From Antarcticibacterium arcticum (GTDB lineage: Bacteria > Bacteroidota > Bacteroidia > Flavobacteriales > Flavobacteriaceae), in the NCBI RefSeq assembly GCF_007993795.1, contig NZ_CP042476.1, positions 2,480,001 through 2,544,000 of the forward strand: a DNA stretch of 64,000 nucleotides. The letters run 5' to 3'. Positions 49,077 through 58,199 of the stretch are shown piece after piece (positions within the stretch are counted from its first letter, which is position 1; the number at the start of each line of letters is the position of its first letter). The notes below the pieces were generated by a model. That model had not been told where the DNA came from. It did no database searches and was given only the letters and a program-made list of their open reading frames with translations. The position numbers were made by a program, and so were the translations under genes.

Positions 49077-49646
49077 ATGCAAAGACCTTATTTTATTTTG
49101 GTTTTATTGTTTTGTCTGAATTCCTGCCAGAACCAGGAGAAGTTTCAGAAAAATGAGGCTGCCGAATCCAACATATATTCAATTATTATTGATGAGTTAG
49201 CCGTTCATTTACCGCCACCCTGGCCTCCTCCAAATGGTTTATCCCGAAGGGAATTGGACTCAATTAAAAGAATAAAATTGGAGTTGGTTGTAGATACTGT
49301 AATGTTTAAAACAGATCTGGGTTTCCAATTAACTGAATCTCACCAGGAATATCAGCCATTGGTAGATGAAATCTCTACTCTGGATGAAAGAGCAATCAAC
49401 CCGAAAACAATTAAAAGCAGTATAGGACATTCCTTGGTTTATGGGATGACATTAGAAGCCTCCTCTTCCCCCTATCCACAATTGATCAAAATTTCCAGGA
49501 TTTCTTTTAACTGTGATACTACAAAGGCTGCTTTATTTGCTAGTCGTAACACGGGAAGATTATCGGGGGTGGTTATTCTTTATCTATTGGAAAAGGAAAA
49601 TAATATTTGGGAAATTGTATATGAACAAAAGGTTTTAATATCCTAA
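49077..49646 (+). CDS. Hypothetical lipoprotein
   Basis: I do not recognise this 189-residue protein. It has a lipoprotein signal (MQRPYFILVLLFCLNSC, Cys17), a proline-rich patch (HLPPPWPPPNG, about 45-55), and a C-terminal beta-rich part with ISRISFNCDT, GRLSGVVILYLLEKENNIWEIVYEQKV. The C-terminal pattern is similar in spacing to the lipoprotein at 50.0 kb, so the two may share a fold. It starts an accessory-looking pocket after the rng terminator. Confidence 0.7.
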   Translation: MQRPYFILVLLFCLNSCQNQEKFQKNEAAESNIYSIIIDELAVHLPPPWPPPNGLSRRELDSIKRIKLELVVDTVMFKTDLGFQLTESHQEYQPLVDEISTLDERAINPKTIKSSIGHSLVYGMTLEASSSPYPQLIKISRISFNCDTTKAALFASRNTGRLSGVVILYLLEKENNIWEIVYEQKVLIS

Positions 49647-49676
49647 ATTGATTCCTGCCCGTAAACATCTTCATTT

Positions 49677-49856
49677 ATGAAAAATATAATCACGACACTT
49701 TACTTCCTGTTGTCATTTTTAATTGCGAATTCTCAAATAAAAGAGCCTGTACACCTTGGATTTAATTTGGTTGAAGAAAATAATGATTTAAAAAAATTGG
49801 AGGATGAAAAGGGTTATGCGCATTATTATATCAAGGGTCGCACCTTTTTCTCTTGA
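49677..49856 (+). CDS. Short secreted ORF, possibly a truncated remnant
   Basis: This is a 59-codon ORF with a clear signal peptide (MKNIITTLYFLLSFLIANSQ) followed by only about 39 residues ending in YYIKGRTFFS. It starts 30 bases after the lipoprotein stop. The length and abrupt end suggest the 5' remnant of a longer secreted-protein gene; no continuing frame is evident in the next 130 bases. It may be a real small protein. Confidence 0.4.
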   Translation: MKNIITTLYFLLSFLIANSQIKEPVHLGFNLVEENNDLKKLEDEKGYAHYYIKGRTFFS

Positions 49857-50018
49857 GTGTCTTTTATTTTTTTGCTCCTAATTTGACTTTAAAACCTCTT
49901 CGATCAAAGAAAAACCCGTTACTTATTGGAATGGTTAAGTATATTTTAAAATGTGGTAAACTCTCTATAAAAGCTATACCTTAGTGTGATATTATTCATT
50001 TTAAAATCTGTTTATACT

Positions 50019-50651
50019 ATGATATTTTCACATTATACCCCCCGAAAACAAAGTTTTTCCCACCTTATTATTGCTCTTATTATCAGCTCCTTCTCTGTTT
50101 CCTGTGGCACAACCACCCCCGTCATTGATCGAAATGATCCCGCCGAAAACCAGATAGTTGATGAGGAAGTAAGAAAATTTAGTGATGCCGGGATCATCCA
50201 TATTGAAAGCAACTTTTACAACCACAATTTTAAAGGCATTTTGAAAGCTTACAATAACGGGGACCGCCTTGCAAAAATGCAGCTTAATAATTCCCTTACG
50301 GAAGCCGAAATAAAGGAATTATTGAATCCGGACCAAATTGAATGGTTGTTGCAACAACTTGAACAGGTCGACAAAGTTCCTTATACACCGCTTATGGCCT
50401 CTAAAAAAGTGGTTCTGGAAGACCTTACCATAAAAAAGGACCGCAATTACGGGCAAAGCAATCAAAGGCTTAAAGAACTGGATAAAGACAGGATGATCAT
50501 CTCTACTCCCGTATTTACCCGAAACAGGGAATATGCTTTTGTAGATGTTTCCAAAGGCCGGTTAAACGGGATGTATACCACCATTAACCTTTATCAAAAG
50601 AGCGGTGATAAATTTGTCTTCTACAAGACCCTCTTTGGTTATATGGAATAA
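50019..50651 (+). CDS. Hypothetical lipoprotein
   Basis: The ATG at 50019 starts a lipoprotein signal with lipobox SVSC (Cys at about 29); a GTG at 49986 is in frame but adds nothing useful. The mature part of about 180 residues is helical at first (LTEAEIKELLNPDQIEWLLQQL). It ends in a beta-rich segment, ISTPVFTRNREYAFVDVSKG then GMYTTINLYQKSGDKFVFYK. I do not recognise the family. The end resembles that of the lipoprotein at 49.1 kb. It is closed by a terminator. Confidence 0.7.
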   Translation: MIFSHYTPRKQSFSHLIIALIISSFSVSCGTTTPVIDRNDPAENQIVDEEVRKFSDAGIIHIESNFYNHNFKGILKAYNNGDRLAKMQLNNSLTEAEIKELLNPDQIEWLLQQLEQVDKVPYTPLMASKKVVLEDLTIKKDRNYGQSNQRLKELDKDRMIISTPVFTRNREYAFVDVSKGRLNGMYTTINLYQKSGDKFVFYKTLFGYME

Positions 50652-50672
50652 CAACGCAAACCAATAGAAATT

Positions 50673-50706
50673 AAAAGGCGAAAAATGATATTTTTTCGCC
50701 TTTTCC
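50673..50706 (+). terminator. Terminator after the lipoprotein pocket
   Basis: AAAAGGCGAAAAA pairs with TTTTTCGCCTTTT (13 bp), ending in T. It separates the lipoprotein genes from recX. Confidence 0.85.
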
Positions 50707-50719
50707 AATTTTAAGGCTT

Positions 50720-51220
50720 ATGTCTATCTTTGGTGTGATGAAATCCAATCCTGAGCAAAAATCCTATACCGTTAAAGAGGCCACTCTTAAATTGATGCAG
50801 TACTGTGCTTACAGAGACCGCTCCCATAAAGAGGTGGAAGAAAAACTTAGGGAAATGCGAATGATCCCAGCAGCTTGCGAGCAGATAATTATGCAATTGA
50901 TGCAGGAGAATTTTTTAAATGAAGAGCGCTTTGCCCGCAGCTTTGTAAGGGGAAAATTCAGAATAAAAAAATGGGGCCGGGTAAAGATTACCCAGGAGTT
51001 AAAATTAAGGGAGATCTCTTCTCCCCTTATTAAAATGGCCCTTTCAGAAATTGAGGAGGAGGAATACTATAATACTCTCAATGAACTTGCAGAAAAGAAA
51101 CACGCCCTGCTAAAAGAAAAAGATCCCTATAAAAAACGGGGGAAGCTTACCAATTATCTTTTGCAAAGAGGTTATGAATCTTCACTTATATTTGAGATCA
51201 TTAACAATTTTAAATTTTGA
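50720..51220 (+). CDS. recX: Regulatory protein RecX
   Basis: RecX binds and limits RecA filaments. The 166-residue all-helical protein has three RecX repeats, with LMQYCAYRDRSHKEVEEKL (about 23-41), FLNEERFARSFVRGKFRIKKWG (about 65-86) and the late KRGKLTNYLLQRGYESSLI. An alternative ATG six codons in is possible. recA is not nearby. The 3' end overlaps the convergent cupin gene by 11 bases. Confidence 0.93.
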   Translation: MSIFGVMKSNPEQKSYTVKEATLKLMQYCAYRDRSHKEVEEKLREMRMIPAACEQIIMQLMQENFLNEERFARSFVRGKFRIKKWGRVKITQELKLREISSPLIKMALSEIEEEEYYNTLNELAEKKHALLKEKDPYKKRGKLTNYLLQRGYESSLIFEIINNFKF

Positions 51221-52088
51221 TTTGATTTCTTTTGTGGGTAGTTTTTACTGCCTGCGCATTTTTATAATCTATCCACTTTTGCCCTCTCCATTTGCGCATA
51301 TAATTGTCAAAATATCTCATGAAAGCCACATTATACACCGCCTTGGATAAATTGGCTGCAGATCGTGGAATAGCACGAAGGCTCATAGAAAACCCCGGTG
51401 TCAAATAAGTCATTTGGTGCCAATACCCCTCCGGCATATAAAGGGTCTCCCCATGAGTTAAATGTGTAATAAAACCTTCTGCCTTTTTTAAGGCGGGGAA
51501 TTTATTAAAATCGGGTTCCTTAAAGTTGATATCCTCCCGTGCAATAAGAGCGTGAGGCACTTTGTAGAGGTATTTACTCTGTGATGGCGGGAATAGGATA
51601 CATTCTTTTTTGCCTTCAAAATGAAAATGCAGGATATTGGCAAAATCAATATCATAATGCATAAACACTTTTGAAATTTCACCCCCAAAGAACAGCATGG
51701 GTAGCTGTTTTAAAAACCTCAATCCTATTTTAGGGTATTGAAAGTCCTTTTGAAGTGAAGGGACTTCCTTTAATAAATGATAGAGGAAAATCCGGTATTT
51801 TGTGGGCTCAGATCTTAAAAGATCTATATATTCCCCCATTTTCATTCGTAAATGGGGCTCGTTGAATTTATATTTCGAGGAAATAGGCCTGTTATCGTAA
51901 AGCGGCACCTCCTTTTCCCCGGCAACTTTTTTGATATAATCCAGAGTCCATTTGTTATAAGCCGGCCAGTCTTCTATAAGCCTCTCTATTACAACCGGCT
52001 GTTGGGTCTTTACATACTTTTCAACAAAATCCTTCCTGGAAATAGTCTTTATTCGTGGTATTTCCTTTAGTTGCAATTTCTCTTTCAT
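51210..52088 (-). CDS. JmjC/cupin_8-like protein, copy 2
   Basis: The 292-residue protein has the cupin_8 (JmjC-like) double-stranded beta-helix seen in Fe(II)/2-oxoglutarate dioxygenases. The facial metal triad is readable: His and Asp in MHYDIDFANILHFHFEG (about 144-160), and the distal His in LYMPEGYWHQMTYL (about 216-229). Relatives hydroxylate proteins or RNA-associated factors; the substrate is unknown. It is a clear paralogue of the gene immediately upstream and shares one base with its stop codon (TAATG). Confidence 0.85.
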   Translation of the reverse strand: MKEKLQLKEIPRIKTISRKDFVEKYVKTQQPVVIERLIEDWPAYNKWTLDYIKKVAGEKEVPLYDNRPISSKYKFNEPHLRMKMGEYIDLLRSEPTKYRIFLYHLLKEVPSLQKDFQYPKIGLRFLKQLPMLFFGGEISKVFMHYDIDFANILHFHFEGKKECILFPPSQSKYLYKVPHALIAREDINFKEPDFNKFPALKKAEGFITHLTHGETLYMPEGYWHQMTYLTPGFSMSLRAIPRSAANLSKAVYNVAFMRYFDNYMRKWRGQKWIDYKNAQAVKTTHKRNQIKI

Positions 52089-52957
52089 TAGTCAATTCCT
52101 GCATTTTTATGCGTATTCTTTATAGCCATACGGTTTTTATGGTCTATCCACTCCTGCCCCTTTAGCCGGCGCATCAAATTATCATAATTTCTCACCACAA
52201 GGAGATTGTTTAATACCTCCAGGATCCTTTTAGGAGATGTAGGTAAAGATCGAAGGGTAAGGGACAAACAAGGCGACTCATATTTTATAAAATGCCACCA
52301 CTGGCTTGGAATGTATAGCGCTTCCCCATGTTTCAGGGTCACTTCATAACCTTTGGCCATTGCCAGGGCGGGATATTTATCAAAATCTGGCTTATCCATA
52401 TCTATTATCTCCATGCTTACTATGGAATATGGCACCTTATAAAGATATTTTGTCTCTTCCGGCGGATAAAGAATCACCCTTTTTTCCCCTGCAAAATTAA
52501 AATGGAAATTATTGGCCAGATCCATGTCATAATGCATCACCACCTTTCCACCTTCACCTCCCACGAAGAGCACGGGTAGTTTTTTGAAAAATTTCACTCC
52601 CAGATCAGGATACCTGAAATCTTCAACAAGTTCCGGTACATTCTGCAGGAGATTAAAAAAGAACATCCTTAGATCTGTGGGGCCCTTTTTCAGAATATCT
52701 ATATAATCCCGCATTTTGATCTTCATAGCGGGACCGTGGCTTTTTTGATGCCCTTTGGCAGGCTTCCCGTCATAAAGCGGAACTACAATGTCACCGGCCT
52801 TTTCCCTGAAGTATTCAAAATTCCATTTTTGAGTGGCCGGCCAGTCGGCGCTAAGATCCTCAAACACAACCGGAAGTTGGGGGCGAAAATAATCCTTTAG
52901 AAAACTTTCCTTTGAAATCCCCTTAACCCTTGGTATGTCCTGAAGATCCAGCTTCAT
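52088..52957 (-). CDS. JmjC/cupin_8-like protein, copy 1
   Basis: The 289-residue paralogue of the next gene has the same plan: an N-terminal PVVFEDLSADWPATQKW segment, metal ligands His and Asp in MHYDMDLANNFHFNFAG (about 145-161), and the distal His in LYIPSQWWHFIKY (about 217-229). It starts 13 bases after bioB and probably belongs to that transcript. A link to biotin is not evident; it may simply be read through. Confidence 0.85.
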   Translation of the reverse strand: MKLDLQDIPRVKGISKESFLKDYFRPQLPVVFEDLSADWPATQKWNFEYFREKAGDIVVPLYDGKPAKGHQKSHGPAMKIKMRDYIDILKKGPTDLRMFFFNLLQNVPELVEDFRYPDLGVKFFKKLPVLFVGGEGGKVVMHYDMDLANNFHFNFAGEKRVILYPPEETKYLYKVPYSIVSMEIIDMDKPDFDKYPALAMAKGYEVTLKHGEALYIPSQWWHFIKYESPCLSLTLRSLPTSPKRILEVLNNLLVVRNYDNLMRRLKGQEWIDHKNRMAIKNTHKNAGID

Positions 52958-52970
52958 TTTCCAGATTTAA

Positions 52971-54062
52971 TTATGTGCGGCTTCTGCCTTTTTCCTGTGC
53001 TTCCAGGTTTTTCTGGATAGTATGCCCGGGTCTTGACCATTTAGGTTTTTCACCAAGATTTTGAAATTTAGAATCCTGGGCCTCTACGCTTTCAGGTTGC
53101 GCTTTTTTCTCAAAAGCTTTTTGCGGATTAAGCCCCAATTCCCTGAACATTTCCATATCTTCATTTACATCAGGATTTGGCGTAGTCAATAATTTGTCAC
53201 CGGCAAAAATTGAATTGGCTCCGGCAAAAAAGCACATTGCCTGGCCTTCACGGCTCATTTGAGTTCTCCCGGCTGAAAGTCTCACCTGCGTCTCCGGCAT
53301 TACAATTCTCGTGGTAGCAACCATTCTTACCATCTCCCAAATAGATACAGGTTGCTGCTCTTCCAGTGGAGTGCCTTCTACAGGAACAAGGGCATTGATA
53401 GGTACAGATTCCGGTTGCGGATCCAGAGTAGATAAAGCCACAAGCATTCCTGCACGGTCCTCTATCTTTTCTCCCATTCCTATAATACCGCCGCTACATA
53501 CAGTAACGTTGGTTTTTCTTACATTTCCAATGGTATCCAGCCTGTCCTGATATCCACGGGTTGAAATTACTTCTTTATAGTATTCTTCAGATGAATCAAG
53601 GTTGTGGTTATAAGCGTACAATCCGGCTTCTGCGAGTCGTTGCGCCTGATTCTCAGTAATCATTCCCAGCGTACAGCACACTTCCATTTCCAGTTTATTA
53701 ATGGTACGCACCATTTCCAGAACCTGGTCAAACTCCTGCCCGTCCTTTACATTTCTCCAGGCCGCACCCATACAAACCCTGGAACTGCCCGAGGCTTTTG
53801 CGCGTAATGCCTGAGCTTTAACCTGGTTTACACTCATAAGGTCATTTCCCTCAATATTGGTATGATAGCGGGCTGCCTGTGGGCAATACCCACAATCTTC
53901 AGGACAACCTCCTGTTTTTATAGATAATAAAGTGGATACCTGTACTGTATTAGGGTCATGATGTATACGATGTACGGTTGCGGCATCATATAGCAACTCC
54001 ATGAACGGCTTGTTGTAAATTTCAAGAATTTCTTCGCGGGTCCAGTTGTGTTTAATAGTCAT
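52971..54062 (-). CDS. bioB: Biotin synthase
   Basis: This radical-SAM enzyme inserts sulphur into dethiobiotin. The radical-SAM cysteines are in GGCPEDCGYCPQA (CxxxCxxC) and the further cluster ligands in VCMGAAW, EVCCTLGM and TVCSGGIIGMG. I use the ATG at 54062 (MTIKHNW, 363 residues); an ATG seven codons upstream is in frame. After the core there is a polar C-terminal tail of about 40 residues rich in Lys, Gln and Glu, longer than in E. coli BioB. It is the fourth biotin gene in the run. Confidence 0.95.
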   Translation of the reverse strand: MTIKHNWTREEILEIYNKPFMELLYDAATVHRIHHDPNTVQVSTLLSIKTGGCPEDCGYCPQAARYHTNIEGNDLMSVNQVKAQALRAKASGSSRVCMGAAWRNVKDGQEFDQVLEMVRTINKLEMEVCCTLGMITENQAQRLAEAGLYAYNHNLDSSEEYYKEVISTRGYQDRLDTIGNVRKTNVTVCSGGIIGMGEKIEDRAGMLVALSTLDPQPESVPINALVPVEGTPLEEQQPVSIWEMVRMVATTRIVMPETQVRLSAGRTQMSREGQAMCFFAGANSIFAGDKLLTTPNPDVNEDMEMFRELGLNPQKAFEKKAQPESVEAQDSKFQNLGEKPKWSRPGHTIQKNLEAQEKGRSRT

Positions 54063-54157
54063 GAAAAAATGATTAGGTTTCAAAAATAGCTAAAACGGAG
54101 CTTTTCTTAATGATTGTATTTAAAAGATTGGGGGATTATCCCGGTTTATATTAAAAT

Positions 54158-55312
54158 TTAGGAATTGTTTACCAGTATTGAAACCGCATTTCCTCCAAAG
54201 CCCACAGCATTTATAAGAATATTGCGGAGTTTTTCAGGGGGCCGGCTAATGTTAGAAAAAGGCACCTCAATAAATTCCTGATGTTCCAGCATTAAAACCG
54301 CAAGTTCCAGGCTTAGAATACCGGAAGTCCCAAAGGTATGACCTACCTTCCATTTATTGGAGGTAAGAGCCGGCATATTCTCTCCAAAAATATCCTGAAC
54401 AGCTTTCAATTCGGCAAGATCTCCTTTCACAGTTCCAGGTGCGTGCATAACAATAGCATCAATATCGGCCAGGGGCATATTGCCTATAGCCATTCGCATA
54501 GACTTGTTTAGACAGGTTGCAGATGCAGATATGGAAACCGAATGTTTTACCTTCTCTGTAGCATATCCAATTCCGGCGATACGGCCGATGGAGTTTTCAG
54601 GATTTTTCTCAAGACATACAACTCCTGCGCCTTCTCCCAGCACCATTGAATTTTCTTTCTTTTGCATATCCAGAGATCGGCAGGGATAATCCTGGCCTTC
54701 CCGGCCATATATCCTTAAAGCCTTCATTTGGGCAATTGTAAAAGGAGTGAGTGCTGCTTCACTGCCTCCCGCAAGAAAATGATCTTCCATTCCAGCCCCA
54801 AGCCAGGCACAAGCATTCAGGATGGCATGAAGCCCGGTGGAACAGGTTACACTGTGTGAAATATCTGCCCCATTGCTTTTAAGGTCATAAGAAACCCAGG
54901 AAGAAATATTTCCCAGAGTTGTGGTGGGGGAAGTGGAAATATCGGCAGTGCCATTTTTGAGGAATGAAGAATGGTGTTTTTCAAAAAGGGAGGTTGCTCC
55001 CCGGGAACTCCCTATATTAATTCCAATACTTTTTCCTCTGTTCCAACCCGCTTTTGCTGTTGCAATTCCCGAAACATACAGGGCAAAAAGAACCGAATCA
55101 TCCAATTTTTTAAACTTTGTATTTAACAACTTTAGCTGTTCTATTTCTTTTTTAAGAGCCATAGAAAGAAAGGCTGCAGGAGAATTTTCTCCTCCAAAAT
55201 CATGGCTTGAAATAAAATGACCGGAAGACTTATAATTATTCCAAATCTCACCGGGATTATTTCCCAGGGAAGAAATGGTGGCAATGGATTTTATAAAAAC
55301 AGGGGATCTCAA
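54158..55312 (-). CDS. Beta-ketoacyl-synthase-like protein in the biotin run
   Basis: The 384-residue thiolase-fold protein resembles FabF-type ketoacyl-ACP synthases. The Cys-His-His triad is kept: VTCSTGLHAI (Cys, about 152-161), MHAPGTVKGD (first His; FabF usually has HGTGT) and VGHTFGTSG (second His), with the LGEGAGVV loop. The N-terminal half is shorter than FabF. It sits 74 bases upstream of bioB. Because no bioC, bioH, bioW or bioI is in the window, a role in making the pimeloyl chain is an attractive but unproven idea. Confidence 0.82.
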   Translation of the reverse strand: MRSPVFIKSIATISSLGNNPGEIWNNYKSSGHFISSHDFGGENSPAAFLSMALKKEIEQLKLLNTKFKKLDDSVLFALYVSGIATAKAGWNRGKSIGINIGSSRGATSLFEKHHSSFLKNGTADISTSPTTTLGNISSWVSYDLKSNGADISHSVTCSTGLHAILNACAWLGAGMEDHFLAGGSEAALTPFTIAQMKALRIYGREGQDYPCRSLDMQKKENSMVLGEGAGVVCLEKNPENSIGRIAGIGYATEKVKHSVSISASATCLNKSMRMAIGNMPLADIDAIVMHAPGTVKGDLAELKAVQDIFGENMPALTSNKWKVGHTFGTSGILSLELAVLMLEHQEFIEVPFSNISRPPEKLRNILINAVGFGGNAVSILVNNS

Positions 55313-55443
55313 AATTTAAAAATTTGAACAAAAGTAAGGCCTGTAAGATCTTCTGCTTAATTTTTATTCATAAAATTACAAAATGTGCTATTTGGTTTAA
55401 TACCGAACAAACATTGATTGGGGAAAATAAAATAACGGAGGGA

Positions 55444-56034
55444 TCATTTTGTGTCATCATAATACAGGCTTAACAAGGATTCCGGTTGTTCCCTTCCATC
55501 AAGGATCAAATTCAGCTTTTGCTGTACCGGGCCTGGCACCAAAGACATCAATGGCTGATTTACCTCCCGAATGAACCGGAAAGTATCTTCCAGCTGCGCA
55601 TCCCATTCCTTATGAAAATGCAGGAGGTCATCTGGGTAAACTATTGATCGGGAAGTACCTTCATCCTTCGGCTTAAAGGCTTCGGTAACATTTAAATATC
55701 CGTAATCATCTGTAAGCTCTTCCCCGGGATAAATATCCCTTACGGCAATCTCAAAATCATATGCGGTCGAGAAACAATTTGACCTGAAACTATGGTTTAC
55801 ATATTTGGAGATATCCCAGCACAACACAAAATTGCCTTTATTGTTCCTAAAGGAATACTTATCTATCATTTCCTGCGAAAGCTTCTGCATTTTCGCAACC
55901 TGTTGTGGAGTGTATATTTGGTCTAGTTCATCCTGGACCCAGGTGATTGTGCCTTTGGGTATGAAGCGTGTGGCAACTACCCCGTGGCCAATTTCGTCGC
56001 TAATGAACTGAATTTCGGTAAATGGATGCATCAT
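55444..56034 (-). CDS. SET-domain protein (putative lysine methyltransferase)
   Basis: The 196-residue protein carries a bacterial SET domain. The N-terminal part has GHGVVATRFIPKGTITW (about 16-32), the SAM/knot motif is YVNHSFRSNC (about 79-88), and the catalytic-Tyr end is GEELTDDYGYLN (about 104-115). There is no visible post-SET Cys cluster. SET proteins methylate lysines using SAM; the target is unknown. It lies between bioA and the ketoacyl-synthase-like gene on the same strand, with about 130 bases on either side, so co-transcription is possible but not certain. Confidence 0.85.
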   Translation of the reverse strand: MMHPFTEIQFISDEIGHGVVATRFIPKGTITWVQDELDQIYTPQQVAKMQKLSQEMIDKYSFRNNKGNFVLCWDISKYVNHSFRSNCFSTAYDFEIAVRDIYPGEELTDDYGYLNVTEAFKPKDEGTSRSIVYPDDLLHFHKEWDAQLEDTFRFIREVNQPLMSLVPGPVQQKLNLILDGREQPESLLSLYYDDTK

Positions 56035-56162
56035 AGTATAAGTGTGTTAAACCTATCTAATATAGAATAAAATCCAAACCGTTTGAATTAAAGAAACTAT
56101 AACGCAGAAATAATTTTTTCTGAAAATTTTACTTTTTTACGGGAGGTAAAAATTGAATGAAT

Positions 56163-57458
56163 TTATTGAAACAGCTCCAGCGCTGTTTCAATACTTTCAT
56201 ATATTTTATTTAACTCGGAAGGATTAACAGTAAACGGGGCCAATATGTAAATGGTATTTCCCAAAGGGCGCAGAAAAACCCCGGCATCCATAAAATGTGT
56301 AAATAACCTGTTGCGCAGGTTGCCGTACCGTTCCATTTTAATATCGAGGTCAAAAGCAAGGATCACTCCAAGTTGCCGTAGATTCTTAACCCGGGGGTGT
56401 GTCACTATTTTATTTCCAAAATCCCTGTGCGAATTAATTACGTCCTGGATATTTTTTTGAATATCTTCAGAAGCCAATAATTCAATTCCTGCAATGGCTG
56501 CAGTACAGGCGAGAGGATTGGCAGAATAGGTATGACCGTGGAACAAGCCTTTGGATATCTCATCTGAATAAAATGCATCATATATTTTCTGGCTACAGGA
56601 TGTAATTGCCATAGGCAGCAACCCGGCGGTTAGCGCCTTTGAGAGACAAATAATATCGGGCTGTACTTCCATAAATTCTGAAGCAAAATTTTTCCCGGTC
56701 TTCCCAAACCCTGTCATCACCTCATCTGCCACGCAAATTATCTCATTCTCCCTGCACATTTTCAGGATCTCATTAAGGCCTGCAGCATCATGCATTTTCA
56801 TAGCGGCCGCCCCCTGCACCAGGGGTTCATAAATAAAACCTGCAATTTTATATTGGGATATTAAATTTTCCAGTTGCTGCAGGACTTTAAGGTTGTTATT
56901 ACCATTTGGCACGGGGATGCGAATCACTTTTATAAAATGCTCCTCAAATGCCCCGTTGTAAACAGATAGGCCGGAAACAGACATTGCCCCAAAGGTATCC
57001 CCGTGAAAACCTTCTTCAAATGCCAGCATCACATTGCGGCCACTGCCAAGATTATGATGGTATTGCAGGGCCATTTTTATCCCTATTTCTGTAGCGGTGG
57101 AACCATTATCACTGAAGAATATTTTTTCCTGATTCCCGGGCAGGATCTCCATCAACACCTCAGATAGCCTGATGGCCGGTTCGTGGGTGAATCCGCTGAA
57201 GACTACCTGGTCAAGCTCCTGCATTTGCCGGGAAACCTTTTCAGTAATATAGGGGTTACAATGCCCGTACATAGCGGTATACCAGGAAGCGATCCCATCA
57301 ATATATTCCTTACCCGCATCGTCATAAAGTATTGCCCCTTTTGCTTTTACAATGGCAAGCATTTGAGGCGATAATTTATGTTGGGTTAGCGGGTGCCACA
57401 GGTGTTTTTGATCCCGTTGAGAAAGATTTTTCGAAAGATGATCCTTATGTATGTCCAA
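56163..57458 (-). CDS. bioA: Adenosylmethionine--8-amino-7-oxononanoate aminotransferase
   Basis: BioA transfers the amino group of SAM to 8-amino-7-oxononanoate. The 431-residue fold-I PLP enzyme starts with KHLWHPLTQH (about 19-28) and has IDGIASWYTAMYGHCNP (about 55-71), the Asp of CVADEVMTGFGKTG (about 242-255), and the PLP-Lys in LSKALTAGLLPM (about 274-285). It lies 123 bases after bioD. Confidence 0.95.
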   Translation of the reverse strand: MDIHKDHLSKNLSQRDQKHLWHPLTQHKLSPQMLAIVKAKGAILYDDAGKEYIDGIASWYTAMYGHCNPYITEKVSRQMQELDQVVFSGFTHEPAIRLSEVLMEILPGNQEKIFFSDNGSTATEIGIKMALQYHHNLGSGRNVMLAFEEGFHGDTFGAMSVSGLSVYNGAFEEHFIKVIRIPVPNGNNNLKVLQQLENLISQYKIAGFIYEPLVQGAAAMKMHDAAGLNEILKMCRENEIICVADEVMTGFGKTGKNFASEFMEVQPDIICLSKALTAGLLPMAITSCSQKIYDAFYSDEISKGLFHGHTYSANPLACTAAIAGIELLASEDIQKNIQDVINSHRDFGNKIVTHPRVKNLRQLGVILAFDLDIKMERYGNLRNRLFTHFMDAGVFLRPLGNTIYILAPFTVNPSELNKIYESIETALELFQ

Positions 57459-57581
57459 TTCTTTATTCTTTTGCTGTGCGTATTGTATTTTATAAACTGC
57501 AGTTTTTAATCCGGAATTTCAGTTAAACCTTTATTTCTGCGGAAGGTTTTCAGCGGGAGGAATGGCTTCAAAAAATGGGAT

Positions 57582-58199
57582 TTACAAAAGTTTTTCCCGA
57601 AATTCTTCGGCATACTCTTTAATAACATTCCGGTCAAAATAAGGTTCGGGGTTGATCCTTCCCAAAACTGGGACTTCAGAGAGCTTAAGGATCAATTCTT
57701 CACTGGCTTCATTTACTTCGCCGTTAAAAATAATTCCGAAGCAGGAAATTCCACGGTTTTTTAAAACCTCCAGGCTAAGAAGGGTGTGATTAATGCTTCC
57801 CAGGTAATGCCGGGAAACCAGGATCACCTTATCCCCGGGTTTAATTAAATCAATAATTGTCTCCTTATCATTGATTGGTACCAGCAAGCCCCCGGCACCT
57901 TCAACCACCAGGTCGTTATCTGTTTGCGGCCTTATGATCTCTTTGGTACTCATCCTGATCCCATCAATTTTTGCCGCTGCATGCGGGCTCATTGCCCGTG
58001 TAAGTGAAAAACTGTTATGGTGATAATAGGTCTTTTTATTGGAGACCAATTTTTTTACCCTATGCGTATCTGAATTATCAAGGTCGCCGGCCTGTACCGG
58101 TTTCCAGTAATCGGCTTCAAGGGCTTCGGTAACAATGGCGGCAGCAATAGTTTTACCTACATCGGTACCTATTCCCGTTATAAAAAATTCATTTCTCAT
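57582..58199 (-). CDS. bioD: Dethiobiotin synthetase
   Basis: BioD closes the ureido ring of biotin using CO2 and ATP. The 205-residue P-loop enzyme shows FITGIGTDVGKTIAA (about 6-20), YWKPVQAGD, and VEGAGGLLVPI (about 99-109). Its start overlaps the DUF2007/zinc-ribbon gene by 4 bases (ATGA). Confidence 0.95.
   Translation of the reverse strand: MRNEFFITGIGTDVGKTIAAAIVTEALEADYWKPVQAGDLDNSDTHRVKKLVSNKKTYYHHNSFSLTRAMSPHAAAKIDGIRMSTKEIIRPQTDNDLVVEGAGGLLVPINDKETIIDLIKPGDKVILVSRHYLGSINHTLLSLEVLKNRGISCFGIIFNGEVNEASEELILKLSEVPVLGRINPEPYFDRNVIKEYAEEFREKLL

Noticed and set aside
53041..53085. Second copy of the leuS heptamer repeat in the bioB tail
   Set aside because: The sequence is A/T-rich and encodes a similar SKFQN stretch, but it contains no tandem 7-base units.
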